Positions 31,190 through 39,159 of a stretch of DNA of 54,842 bases are shown here, one piece after another. Numbering within the stretch: position 1 is the first letter of the stretch; every line of letters begins with the position of its first letter. The notes below the pieces were generated by a model. That model was not told the DNA's origin, made no database searches, and saw only the letters and a program-made list of their open reading frames with translations. Made by a program: the position numbers and the translations under genes. The stretch is taken from contig CANQQD010000009.1 of the NCBI GenBank assembly GCA_947625865.1, positions 1 to 54,842 of the forward strand. The letters are read 5' to 3'. This stretch comes from an uncultured Clostridia bacterium. GTDB lineage: Bacteria; Bacillota; Clostridia; Christensenellales; Borkfalkiaceae.

Positions 31190-31722
31190 GAATTATTTCG
31201 GGCAAATACCGTTCTCTCGTCCTTGCCGGCTTCAAGGGCGGCGATATCCGTCCCACGGCGGACAGGGTCAAGGAAAATCTTTTCAATATAATTTCGGCCC
31301 GCGTTCCGTCCGCGCGCGTCCTCGATCTTTTTTGCGGCAGCGGCGCGCTCGGGCTCGAATGTATCTCCCGCGGCGCGGCTGGGGTGCATTTCAACGACGT
31401 CTCGCGGGAAAGCCTCGCCGTACTCGGAAAAAATTTAAAAAAGCTCCGCGGCGAGAGCTGCTACAAGATAACCAACCTCGACTTTAAATTGTGCTTAAAT
31501 AGCGCAAAAACCCAATACGATATTATATTTCTGGACCCGCCGTACAGAACGGAGGCGGGCGCGGAGGCGTTAAATATAATAGCGAGCCGCAACCTTTTAA
31601 GCGACGGCGGCATAGCCGTTTTGGAGCGCGACCGCCCCTTTTCGGGCGGGGCGGAGGGGCTCGGAATGTATGACGAGAGAAAGTACGGCATAACCTATCT
31701 GAGCTTTTTCAAAAAATTATGA
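31186..31722 (+). CDS. rsmD: 16S rRNA (guanine966-N2)-methyltransferase RsmD
   Basis: A 178-residue SAM-dependent methyltransferase. It starts at ATG 31186, overlapping the previous stop (ATGA); MRIISGKYRS is the standard family start, so the longer upstream frame is not used. The SAM motif is VLDLFCGSGALGLE and the catalytic motif DPPY (FLDPPYRTEA). Directly followed by coaD, the usual Firmicutes pair. Confidence 0.95.
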   Translation: MRIISGKYRSLVLAGFKGGDIRPTADRVKENLFNIISARVPSARVLDLFCGSGALGLECISRGAAGVHFNDVSRESLAVLGKNLKKLRGESCYKITNLDFKLCLNSAKTQYDIIFLDPPYRTEAGAEALNIIASRNLLSDGGIAVLERDRPFSGGAEGLGMYDERKYGITYLSFFKKL

Positions 31723-31744
31723 TCTTGGCAAAAACCGGTGTAAA

Positions 31745-32230
31745 ATGAAAAAATGCGTATTTGCGGGCACGTTCGACCCGCCCACAACGGGGCATAGAGC
31801 GGTAATAGACAAGTGCCTTAAAATTTTCGACGAGGTCGTGGTGGCTGTCATGGTCAACACCTCCAAAAAGCCCCTCCTCACCGCAGAGGAGAGGCAGCGG
31901 CTTTTAAAAAAGCTATTCAAAAACGAGCCGCGGGTGCGCGTGGAGATATTCGGCGGCGCCGCGGTGGATATACTCGAAAAGGAGAACACTCCCTTCTATG
32001 TGCGCGGCGTAAGGAACACCGTGGATTTCGAGTACGAGAACGCCGACTACTTTGCCAACGCCCGGTTAAAGAAGGACATTGTAACGATCTATATCCCTGC
32101 GGAGCAGGACGATATTCAGGTAAGCTCCACTCTTGTGAAAAATTCGGTGAAATTCGGCAAGGATTATTCGGCGTACATTCCCGCAGAGATACAGTCGGAC
32201 TTTATAAATTTGATAAAAAACAGGATATAA
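31745..32230 (+). CDS. coaD: Phosphopantetheine adenylyltransferase
   Basis: A 161-residue enzyme of coenzyme A synthesis joining ATP and 4'-phosphopantetheine. Motifs: GTFDPPTTGH near the start (T-x-G-H nucleotide site), YVRGVRNTVDFEYE, and VSSTLVKNSV, corresponding to the ISSTxxR loop, although the usual arginine is lysine. It follows rsmD by 22 bases. Confidence 0.96.
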   Translation: MKKCVFAGTFDPPTTGHRAVIDKCLKIFDEVVVAVMVNTSKKPLLTAEERQRLLKKLFKNEPRVRVEIFGGAAVDILEKENTPFYVRGVRNTVDFEYENADYFANARLKKDIVTIYIPAEQDDIQVSSTLVKNSVKFGKDYSAYIPAEIQSDFINLIKNRI

Positions 32231-32248
32231 TTTTACGGAGAACAGAAA

Positions 32249-33271
32249 ATGTTTGAGAAGCAGATAAAAATACCCGATCCCGAAGAAATTCTCGCGGCGG
32301 TGCCCATGCCCGAAAATCTGAAAAAGATAAAGGCAGAGCGCGACAGGCTCGTCACGGAGGTCATAACGGGCAAGAGCGACAAACTTATAGTTATAGTCGG
32401 TCCCTGTTCGGCGCACGAGCAGGCGCCCGTTTTGGACTATGTGGAGCGCCTCGGCAGGCTCAACGAAAAGGTAAAGGACAAGCTCGTACTTGTGCCGAGG
32501 ATATACACCAATAAGCCCCGCACAAGGGGCGTCGGCTACAAGGGCATGTTCTCCCAGCCCGACCCCAACAAAAAAGAGGACATTCTAAAGGGCATCTACG
32601 CCATACGCGAGCTCAACATCAAGGCTATCGGGGCGAGCGGTCTTGCCGCCGCCGACGAAATGCTCTACCCCGCAAACATTCATTATGTCGAGGATCTTTT
32701 GAGCTATATCGCCGTGGGCGCGCGCTCCAGCGAAAACCAGCTACACCGCCTCGTTTCGAGCGGTATAGACGTGCCCGTGGGCGTAAAAAACCCCACGAGC
32801 GGCTCCATTTTAGTGCTTTTGAACAGCATCTATGCCGCCCAGAGCGGACAGGTATTCAAGCTGAACGGCTGGCAGGTAAAAACCGACGGCAACCCGCTTG
32901 CCCACGCCATTCTGCGCGGCGCGTCCGACGGCTACGGCAACGATATCCCCAACTTCCACTATGAAACTGTAATGCAGGTAGCCGAGGGCTATGCAAAATC
33001 GGGGCTTGCCAATCCCGCCATCATAATCGACGCCAACCACTCCAACAGCGGCAAAAAATTCAAGCAGCAGATAAGGATATGCGAGGAGGTCATGCAGAAC
33101 CGCCTCTATGACAGGGATTTCAAAAAAATCGTCAAGGGCTTCATGATAGAGAGCTTCATAGAGGAGGGCAACCAGCAGGAGGATATCGTTTATGGCAAAT
33201 CGATAACCGACCCCTGCCTCGGCTGGTGCGACACCGAGCGTCTGCTTTTGGATATCGCGGAGAAGGTGTAA
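32249..33271 (+). CDS. 3-deoxy-7-phosphoheptulonate (DAHP) synthase, AroG type
   Basis: Condenses PEP and erythrose-4-phosphate, first step of the shikimate pathway. The 340-residue product belongs to the AroF/AroG/AroH type: IVGPCSAHEQAPVLDYVERL, PRIYTNKPRTRGVGYKG, GARSSENQLHRLVSSGIDVP, VGVKNPTSGS and IIDANHSNSGKKF. No chorismate mutase fusion is seen. pheA follows after one base, making an aromatic amino-acid operon. Feedback sensitivity cannot be read from the sequence. Confidence 0.95.
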   Translation: MFEKQIKIPDPEEILAAVPMPENLKKIKAERDRLVTEVITGKSDKLIVIVGPCSAHEQAPVLDYVERLGRLNEKVKDKLVLVPRIYTNKPRTRGVGYKGMFSQPDPNKKEDILKGIYAIRELNIKAIGASGLAAADEMLYPANIHYVEDLLSYIAVGARSSENQLHRLVSSGIDVPVGVKNPTSGSILVLLNSIYAAQSGQVFKLNGWQVKTDGNPLAHAILRGASDGYGNDIPNFHYETVMQVAEGYAKSGLANPAIIIDANHSNSGKKFKQQIRICEEVMQNRLYDRDFKKIVKGFMIESFIEEGNQQEDIVYGKSITDPCLGWCDTERLLLDIAEKV

Positions 33272-33272
33272 A

Positions 33273-34064
33273 ATGACGGTCGGCTATCTCGGACCGCAGG
33301 GCAGCTATTCGGGGCTTGCGGCGCTCACCTTTAAAAAGGACGCCGTTTTGCGGGAATATATCAACTTTCCCGGGCTCTTCAAGGGGCTTTCAAAGGGGGA
33401 GTGCGACTATATAGCCGTACCAATCGAAAACACCCTGAACGGCGGCGTGCTCCAGAATATCGACCTCTTGCAGACCACGCCGGACGTGATCGCGGTTAAA
33501 GAGTGCGTCGTGAAGATCGACCACCGCCTTGCCACGCTTAAAGGAGCGGATATCAAGGGCATAAAGCGCATATATTCCCACCAGCAGGCGCTCGCGCAGT
33601 GCGGGGAATACATAGCCCGCCGCTTTCCCGAGGCCCAGCTGATAGCCACCACCTCAACGGCGGCGAGCTACGCCCTCATAAAGGATAAAACAGAGGCGGG
33701 GATAGTCGGCGCCCATACCCGTTGCGAGGGCTTTGAGCTCTCAGGGGAGAACATTGCCGACGAAAAGCTCAACTTCACCCATTTCCTTTTGGTACAGAGG
33801 GGGGATATATCCTCTGTGAAGAGCTCCGAAAAAATCTTTTTTTCCGCAACCTGCAACCATAAACCGGGCGAGCTTCTGGATCTTCTCGCGCTCATACGCG
33901 AAATGAATATGACAAAGATAGAGTCCCGTCCCATCAAATCAAGACCGGGCGAATATCGCTTTTTTATAGAGATAGAGGGCGACATTTCCGATAAAAACAC
34001 AATACAGGTATTAAAAAAGGTGGAAGCGGCAGCCCATTCCTTCAAGCTTTTGGGGTGCTATTGA
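33273..34064 (+). CDS. pheA: Prephenate dehydratase
   Basis: Converts prephenate to phenylpyruvate. A 263-residue stand-alone enzyme: the dehydratase domain (1-180) starts VGYLGPQGSYSGLAA, contains VPIENTLNGGV and STAASYALI, and a catalytic TRF-type motif reading NFTHF, with His for Arg. The C-terminal ACT domain (about 185-263) has HKPGELLDLLALIREMNMTK and ESRP, the phenylalanine-binding region, so product inhibition is expected. Its last 7 bases overlap the end of the converging ylbJ-like gene. Confidence 0.94.
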   Translation: MTVGYLGPQGSYSGLAALTFKKDAVLREYINFPGLFKGLSKGECDYIAVPIENTLNGGVLQNIDLLQTTPDVIAVKECVVKIDHRLATLKGADIKGIKRIYSHQQALAQCGEYIARRFPEAQLIATTSTAASYALIKDKTEAGIVGAHTRCEGFELSGENIADEKLNFTHFLLVQRGDISSVKSSEKIFFSATCNHKPGELLDLLALIREMNMTKIESRPIKSRPGEYRFFIEIEGDISDKNTIQVLKKVEAAAHSFKLLGCY

Positions 34065-35002
34065 ACGGCAAGCAATATCAAAAAGCATATGCCCGCCTGA
34101 ATGAATTTGAAGGTGATGAATTTAAAGGGCTTCACGCCCGTCTTTAAAAGATAGCCGAGCTGTTGCATGAGTATCGAAATTCCGCCGAAGGTTATCATAG
34201 AGCCTGCCAACGCGCCCTTCAGCGGGGTGGAACTCTGCGCAAGGCAGCGGCAGCCCGTGGTGACCTCGGCAAGCCCGAGGCAGCATGCCTTCGCCGCGGT
34301 CTCGTCTAAAAACAGTTTTAAAAAATTTTCCAGCGGCAGGAATACGTTGAAGTCCTGCAAAAATCTTGCAACAACGTAGAAAAAGGCTATAAATCCTCCC
34401 GCAACGGCTACGGATATCACTGCGCCGTAGAAACTGTCGTATAAAATATTACCCGTCGACTTCACCATTTTCGGCGGAACGTGTTGAGTTTTTTTGCAAA
34501 ATCTGCAATAGATCAAGCTGAAGATCAAGGCGGCAAGCACATGGGCTATAAAAATTTTCATGCCGAGAAGCTTGTCGCCGAACATTTTATAGCCGACGCT
34601 CCCTATAATGAATAGCGGACCGGATGTGGAGCAAAGCGGCGCAAGTTTTTTACAGTCCTCCCCTGTCAGCGCCCCGCTTTCATAAAATTCGGCGACCAGC
34701 CTGCTCCCCGCGGGATATCCCGAGCACACCGAGAGCAAAAAGCACACGGCGGCGCTCTGCGGGAGCCTCAAAGCGTCCGTCGCCCTCCTGAGCGGCAGAG
34801 AGGCTTTGTCGGCAAGTCCCGTTTTTATAAATATCAGCGAGATAACAATAAAGGGGAAGAGAGAGGGCAGCACGCACTCCGCCCACAGCGCAAACCCCTC
34901 GAAGCAACTTGTAACGTATCTTTCGGGATAGATGATTATTGCCGCCCCGAAGAGCGCGAGGCACAGAGCTAAAATTACATATTTTATCCGTTTTATCGTC
35001 AT
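34058..35002 (-). CDS. ylbJ: YlbJ-like sporulation integral membrane protein
   Basis: A 314-residue polytopic protein. Residues ECVLPSLFPFIVISLIF, SVCSGYPAGSRLVAEFYESG and PLCSTSGPLFIIGSVG fit the YlbJ/nucleoside-recognition (Gate) family required for spore cortex formation in Bacillus. ATG 35002 begins MTIKRIKYVILALCL, directly before the first membrane segment; the frame continues upstream but without protein-like features. No Shine-Dalgarno sequence is visible. It runs convergent to pheA and diverges from the patatin-like gene. Confidence 0.82.
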   Translation of the reverse strand: MTIKRIKYVILALCLALFGAAIIIYPERYVTSCFEGFALWAECVLPSLFPFIVISLIFIKTGLADKASLPLRRATDALRLPQSAAVCFLLSVCSGYPAGSRLVAEFYESGALTGEDCKKLAPLCSTSGPLFIIGSVGYKMFGDKLLGMKIFIAHVLAALIFSLIYCRFCKKTQHVPPKMVKSTGNILYDSFYGAVISVAVAGGFIAFFYVVARFLQDFNVFLPLENFLKLFLDETAAKACCLGLAEVTTGCRCLAQSSTPLKGALAGSMITFGGISILMQQLGYLLKTGVKPFKFITFKFIQAGICFLILLAVQ

Positions 35003-35033
35003 ACTTTTTTTATATTTAAAAGGAGGATATATT

Positions 35034-35825
35034 ATGAGTAAAAGTTTGGGACTTGCTCTCGGCTGCGGTGGAGTGCGCGGAATGGCGCACGTCGGCATTC
35101 TGGTCGCTCTGGAGGAAGCGGGGATAACCCCGGACTACATTACGGGCTGTTCCATAGGCGCGGTGGTCGGCGCATGCTATGCCTCGGGCATGAGCGCGCA
35201 CGAGATCCGCGACATCACTCTCAACTTAAAATCTCGCGACATAGTTGACTTCGGTCCGGCTTTTCTCTCGCGCATGGCTCTTATGCGCACAAAAAAGGTG
35301 GAGGAGCTCTTTTCGAAATATCTCGGCGACATTCTCCTCGAGGATATGAAAATCCCCTTCAAATGCGTAGCCACCGACCTTCTTTCGGGCAAGCTGCACA
35401 TATTCGAAAACGGTCCGGCGGCGCTCGCCGTGCAGGCGTCGTGCACCATTCCCGGCGTTTTCAAGCCCGTCGCTATGGACGGCAAACTGCTTGTTGACGG
35501 CGGGTGTCTCTGCCGCGTGCCCACAAAGCTCGTAAAGGATATGGGCGCGGAGGTGGTAGTGGCGGTCGATATCCTCGCCAACATAAACCAGCCCGTCGAC
35601 TCCATAGGCAGCCTTATGACGCTTATGCTCCGCGTGTACGACTTGATGGACGCCCAGCAGACGGAGATGCGCAATCGCCTCGAGGGCAACATCGCCGACC
35701 TTCTTTTAGAGCCGGAGATAAACAATTTAAGTCCCTACTCGATAAAGGATCTTGATAAAACCTACGAAATAGGCTATAAGCTCGGCAAGGAGTATGTTCC
35801 CAAAATCGCCGCGCTCATAGAATAA
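35034..35825 (+). CDS. Patatin-like phospholipase family protein (RssA type)
   Basis: A 263-residue serine hydrolase. ATG 35034 follows AGGAGG at 7 bases. The oxyanion loop is GCGGVRGMAHVG near residue 11, the nucleophile elbow GCSIGAVVG (G-x-S-x-G) near 38, and the catalytic aspartate in LVDGG near 160: a Ser-Asp dyad. The RssA/YchK-type group is bacterial and cytoplasmic with little-known substrates, probably lipids. rarA follows after 24 bases. Confidence 0.92.
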   Translation: MSKSLGLALGCGGVRGMAHVGILVALEEAGITPDYITGCSIGAVVGACYASGMSAHEIRDITLNLKSRDIVDFGPAFLSRMALMRTKKVEELFSKYLGDILLEDMKIPFKCVATDLLSGKLHIFENGPAALAVQASCTIPGVFKPVAMDGKLLVDGGCLCRVPTKLVKDMGAEVVVAVDILANINQPVDSIGSLMTLMLRVYDLMDAQQTEMRNRLEGNIADLLLEPEINNLSPYSIKDLDKTYEIGYKLGKEYVPKIAALIE

Positions 35826-35849
35826 AACTCAACATATATCGGCAAAAAT

Positions 35850-37163
35850 ATGGATCTGTTTGATTTTAACAACAACGAAAACGCGGCAAAGCCCCTTGCC
35901 GAGCGCATGCGCGCGAACAATCTGAACGATTTCATAGGCCAGAGGCACATCGTGGCGGAGGGCAGCCTTCTCCGCCGCGCGATATCCCTCGACAGGCTCG
36001 GCAGTTGCATCTTCTGGGGACCCCCGGGCACGGGCAAGACCACTCTCGCAAACATAATCGCCCAAACCACCCACGGCGAGTTCATAAAGCTGAACGCGGT
36101 GCAGGCGGGCGTTGCGGACGTGAAGAGGGCTGTCGAAGCCGCCCGCGAGGCGTTGAAAATGTTCGGCAAGCGTACATACCTTATGCTCGACGAGTGCCAC
36201 CGCTTCAACAAAACGCAGTCCGACAGCCTCCTGCCCGCCATTGAGCAGGGCACGATAATTTTTATCGGCTCCACAACGGAAAATCCCTATGCCGCCATGA
36301 CTCCCGCTATCGTTTCGCGGTGCAGGATATTCGAGTTCAAACCGCTTTCAACGGAGGATATCAAGGGGGCAATGCTGAAAGCCCTTGCCGATAAGCGCAG
36401 GGGTCTGGGCGGATACGACGTCAAAATGGACGGGGATGCGATAGACCATATAGCGCGCGTTGCGGGCGGCGATCTGCGCTCGGCTTACAACGCCCTGGAG
36501 CTCGCCGTACTCACCACCCCGCCGCAGTCCGACGGCTCCGTGCACGTAACTTTGCCGGACGCGGAGCAGTCCATACAGCGCAAGGCGCTCTCATACGGCG
36601 AGGACGCCTACTACGATTATCTTTCGGCGTTCTGCAAATCTCTCCGCGGGAGCGACCCCGACGCCGCGCTCTATTATGCCATGCGCCTTATCGAGGGCGG
36701 CTGCGACCCGATGACCGTCGCCCGCAGACTGGTAGTACATTCTTCCGAGGACGTGGGCATGGCTGACCCGAACGCCCTCGTAGTCGCCGCTTCGGCAATG
36801 TACGCGCTGGAAAAAATCGGCTATCCCGAGGGACTTATCCCCCTTTCCAACGCCATAATCTATGTGTGCGAGGCGCCCAAGAGCAACACCGCCGTGCTCG
36901 CGATGGAGGCGGCGAAAAGCGACGCCGTGAACGTCAGGGACGACGAGGGCGTGCCCGCATATCTTTTGGACAACAGCTACGGCGACAGCAAGACCAAGGC
37001 GCAGAGCAAGGGCTATAAATATCCCCACGATTTTTCGGGCGGCTGGGTGGACCAGCAGTATCTTCCCGAAAAGCTGAAGGACAGGGTCTACTACACCCCG
37101 TCGGAATACGGCTTTGAAAAGAAGGTGAGGGAAATAAGAAAGCAAAAGGGCAAGCAAAAATAG
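35850..37163 (+). CDS. rarA: Replication-associated recombination protein A
   Basis: A 437-residue AAA+ ATPase acting at stalled replication forks (RarA/MgsA). Walker A is GPPGTGKTTLANII near residue 57, Walker B LMLDECHRF, sensor 1 IGSTTENPY, and the family's MTPAIVSRCRIF. The C-terminal clamp-loader-like part includes DVGMADP and the RarA ending QQYLPEKLKDRVYYTPSEYGFE. No Shine-Dalgarno sequence precedes the ATG, which opens MDLFDFNNNENAAKPLAERM, the usual family start. Confidence 0.96.
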   Translation: MDLFDFNNNENAAKPLAERMRANNLNDFIGQRHIVAEGSLLRRAISLDRLGSCIFWGPPGTGKTTLANIIAQTTHGEFIKLNAVQAGVADVKRAVEAAREALKMFGKRTYLMLDECHRFNKTQSDSLLPAIEQGTIIFIGSTTENPYAAMTPAIVSRCRIFEFKPLSTEDIKGAMLKALADKRRGLGGYDVKMDGDAIDHIARVAGGDLRSAYNALELAVLTTPPQSDGSVHVTLPDAEQSIQRKALSYGEDAYYDYLSAFCKSLRGSDPDAALYYAMRLIEGGCDPMTVARRLVVHSSEDVGMADPNALVVAASAMYALEKIGYPEGLIPLSNAIIYVCEAPKSNTAVLAMEAAKSDAVNVRDDEGVPAYLLDNSYGDSKTKAQSKGYKYPHDFSGGWVDQQYLPEKLKDRVYYTPSEYGFEKKVREIRKQKGKQK

Positions 37164-37223
37164 CCCCCGGTTTTCGCAGGCAAAAATTCGCAAAACGGCC
37201 CGTCTGCGGTTTTGGCGGGTCAC

Positions 37224-37257
37224 AAAAACAGCGAGGAAATCTTTCCTCGCTGTTTTT
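37224..37257. terminator. Strong terminator after rarA
   Basis: A near-perfect 16-base stem, AAAAACAGCGAGGAAA with its complement, ending in T5. Confidence 0.9.
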
Positions 37258-37490
37258 GTTGCCCTTGTCCGAAAGTGTACGATATAAAATTAAGATTATT
37301 TCCGATTCCCTATGCAAGACGCGCACGGGGAGCGACATTCATTTTACGGCTTGTCATAACCGCGGGACAAAGCCTGTATAATATAATAATTTTAATTCCG
37401 CCGCGAAATGTTTTTTACATTTTAAGTGCAATCACGGCAAATAAAAACAAAATCTGCCCGCGCCTTTCGGGTATTATCGGAGATGACCCT
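37258..37490 (+). other. Leader/intergenic region before the deacetylase gene
   Basis: AT-rich stretch. GGCTTGTC (near 37349) and GACAAAGCC (near 37367) form an imperfect inverted pair, followed by TATAATATAATAA, which probably includes a -10 box. I cannot assign a -35 box with normal spacing, and no small gene is evident. Confidence 0.4.
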
Positions 37491-38255
37491 TTGTTCAAGG
37501 TATTAAAATTAAAATCGGTGATCGCAACGCTACTCACTCTCGGCATGGTGGCAGCCATGTGTATATCTGTGCGCTATACGGGCGCATACGCGGTATATTT
37601 CAACGCTTCGCCCCGCCTTGTGCCAATCTACAGCGTAGAGCGGGAGGATAAATATATATCCGTAACCTTCGACTGCGCGTGGGGCACCGAGCACACGGAC
37701 GATATTTTGGCGGCCCTTAAAGCCTCAAACGTGCGCGCCACATTTTTTATGGTCGAGTTCTGGAGCAAAAAATATCCCGACTTCGTCAAAAAAATCGACG
37801 CGGCAGGCTGCGAGATCGGCACGCACTCGGCTACCCACAGCTATATGTCAAAGCTAAACGCCGAGGAAATAAAAATGGAGCTTACCTCGTCGTCGCAGGC
37901 GATAGAGGAGGTAACGGGCAAGCCGGTGGAGCTGTTCCGCGCCCCGTTCGGCGACTACGACGACGAACTTATACGCACCGCGTCGGAGCTGGGATACTAT
38001 ACCATCCAGTGGGACGTAGACAGCCTTGACTGGAAGGACCTCTCCGCCGCCGATATAGCGATGCGTGTGATAAACGGCGTTAAGAGCGGCTCCGTAATAC
38101 TCATGCATAACAACGGTCTGCACACGGCGGAATCGCTTCCGATAATTCTGGAAACGCTCAAAAACAGGGGCTATACGTTCGTGCCGGTGGGCGAGCTGAT
38201 AATGCGCGAAAATTACACCATCGACAGCGCAGGAAGGCAGCAGCCCGCACGTTAA
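37491..38255 (+). CDS. NodB-type polysaccharide deacetylase (PdaB-like)
   Basis: A 254-residue membrane-anchored carbohydrate esterase family 4 protein. TTG 37491 is chosen as start since GGAG lies 7 bases upstream; the open frame goes back to 37212 through the terminator. An N-terminal membrane anchor covers residues 8-24. NodB motifs: TFDCAWGTEHTDD (with the Asp pair), HSATH (metal histidines), RAPFGDYD, DVDSLDW and LMHN. It should remove acetyl groups from peptidoglycan or a related polymer; the Phe-Asp-Cys-Ala-Trp-Gly form is common in PdaB-type sporulation proteins, but a vegetative role is possible. Confidence 0.85.
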   Translation: MFKVLKLKSVIATLLTLGMVAAMCISVRYTGAYAVYFNASPRLVPIYSVEREDKYISVTFDCAWGTEHTDDILAALKASNVRATFFMVEFWSKKYPDFVKKIDAAGCEIGTHSATHSYMSKLNAEEIKMELTSSSQAIEEVTGKPVELFRAPFGDYDDELIRTASELGYYTIQWDVDSLDWKDLSAADIAMRVINGVKSGSVILMHNNGLHTAESLPIILETLKNRGYTFVPVGELIMRENYTIDSAGRQQPAR

Positions 38256-38305
38256 ACCCAACACATATTACTTTTTTGCAAGAAATACATCATATGGAGG
38301 CATAT

Positions 38306-38992
38306 ATGAATTACAATACGGAGAAGAACAACAAGGTCTACTTATTCGGGGAAATAGTGTCCGAGGCAAAGTTTTCACACGAGGTGTACGGCGAAGGATT
38401 TTATGAATTTTACGTCAAGGTTATGCGGCTTTCCGGTCAGGCGGACATTCTGCCCGTCACGGTGTCCGAGAGAATAATGACCCCGGAGATGACTGTGGGC
38501 GGCACGATCTGCGCCCTCGGTCAATTCCGCAGCTACAACAAGCTCGAAAACGGCAAATCGCGGCTGATGCTGACGGTGTTCGTCCGCGAATTATTGGATA
38601 CGCAGCCGGGCAAAAACCCCAACTCGATAGTGCTTTCGGGCTATATCTGCAAGCCGCCCGTCTACCGCACGACCCCGTTCAACAGGGAGATCGCCGACCT
38701 CCTTATAGCCGTGAACAGAAGCTACAACAAGTCGGACTATATTCCCGCCATAGCATGGGGCAGAAACGCGCGGTTCGTGCGCAATCTGTCTGTGGGCGAC
38801 AGGGTCGCGCTCTCGGGGCGGATCCAGAGCCGCGAATACCAGAAAAAGCAGCCCGACGAAAGTTTTGTGACGATGACGGCATACGAGGTATCGATATCCA
38901 AACTTGCCGCCTTCGACGACGATTCCGAGTTCGATATCGACGAGGAGTTCGACCTGTACTCTGCGGCGAGGTCGTATGAGAGTACGGATTGA
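38306..38992 (+). CDS. Tandem OB-fold single-strand DNA-binding protein
   Basis: A 228-residue protein with two SSB-like OB regions: about 8-105 (VYLFGEIVSEAKFSHEVYGE, FYVKVMRLSGQADILPVTVS) and about 108-200 (NSIVLSGYICKPPVYRTTPF, FNREIADLLIAVNR, DYIPAIAWGRNARFV, LSVGDRVALSGRIQSREYQK). The second is the classic SSB core. The end is acidic (DDDSEFDIDEEFDLYS). ATG 38306 follows GGAGG at 5 bases. It may act in replication, repair or competence; main genomic SSBs have only one OB fold. Confidence 0.8.
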   Translation: MNYNTEKNNKVYLFGEIVSEAKFSHEVYGEGFYEFYVKVMRLSGQADILPVTVSERIMTPEMTVGGTICALGQFRSYNKLENGKSRLMLTVFVRELLDTQPGKNPNSIVLSGYICKPPVYRTTPFNREIADLLIAVNRSYNKSDYIPAIAWGRNARFVRNLSVGDRVALSGRIQSREYQKKQPDESFVTMTAYEVSISKLAAFDDDSEFDIDEEFDLYSAARSYESTD

Positions 38993-39067
38993 CCGACCGG
39001 TGCACGCGCGTTGCGCCTGTTTTTGACCGCTTGCATACGCGGCTTTGACCTGATATAAAAAAACAAA

Positions 39068-39108
39068 ACCGCCCGACGGCAGCAAAAGCCCGTCGGGCGG
39101 TATTTTGA
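39068..39108 (+). terminator. Terminator after the OB-fold gene
   Basis: ACCGCCCGACGG (39068-39079) pairs with CCGTCGGGCGGT (39090-39101), followed by ATTTTG. Confidence 0.8.
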
Positions 39109-39120
39109 TTGAATGCTTGC

Positions 39121-39149
39121 TTGACTTAATTTTTCCGATATATTATAAT
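39121..39149 (+). promoter_or_regulatory. Promoter of the MATE transporter gene
   Basis: TTGACT (39121-39126), a 17-base spacer, TATAAT (39144-39149). The ATG follows 10 bases later, so the leader would be only a few bases. Confidence 0.75.
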
Positions 39150-39159
39150 ATCACCCGTT

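Noticed and set aside
37212-37490. Long N-terminus for the deacetylase
   Set aside because: It crosses a strong terminator and a promoter-like region; TTG 37491 with GGAG gives a normal anchored protein.
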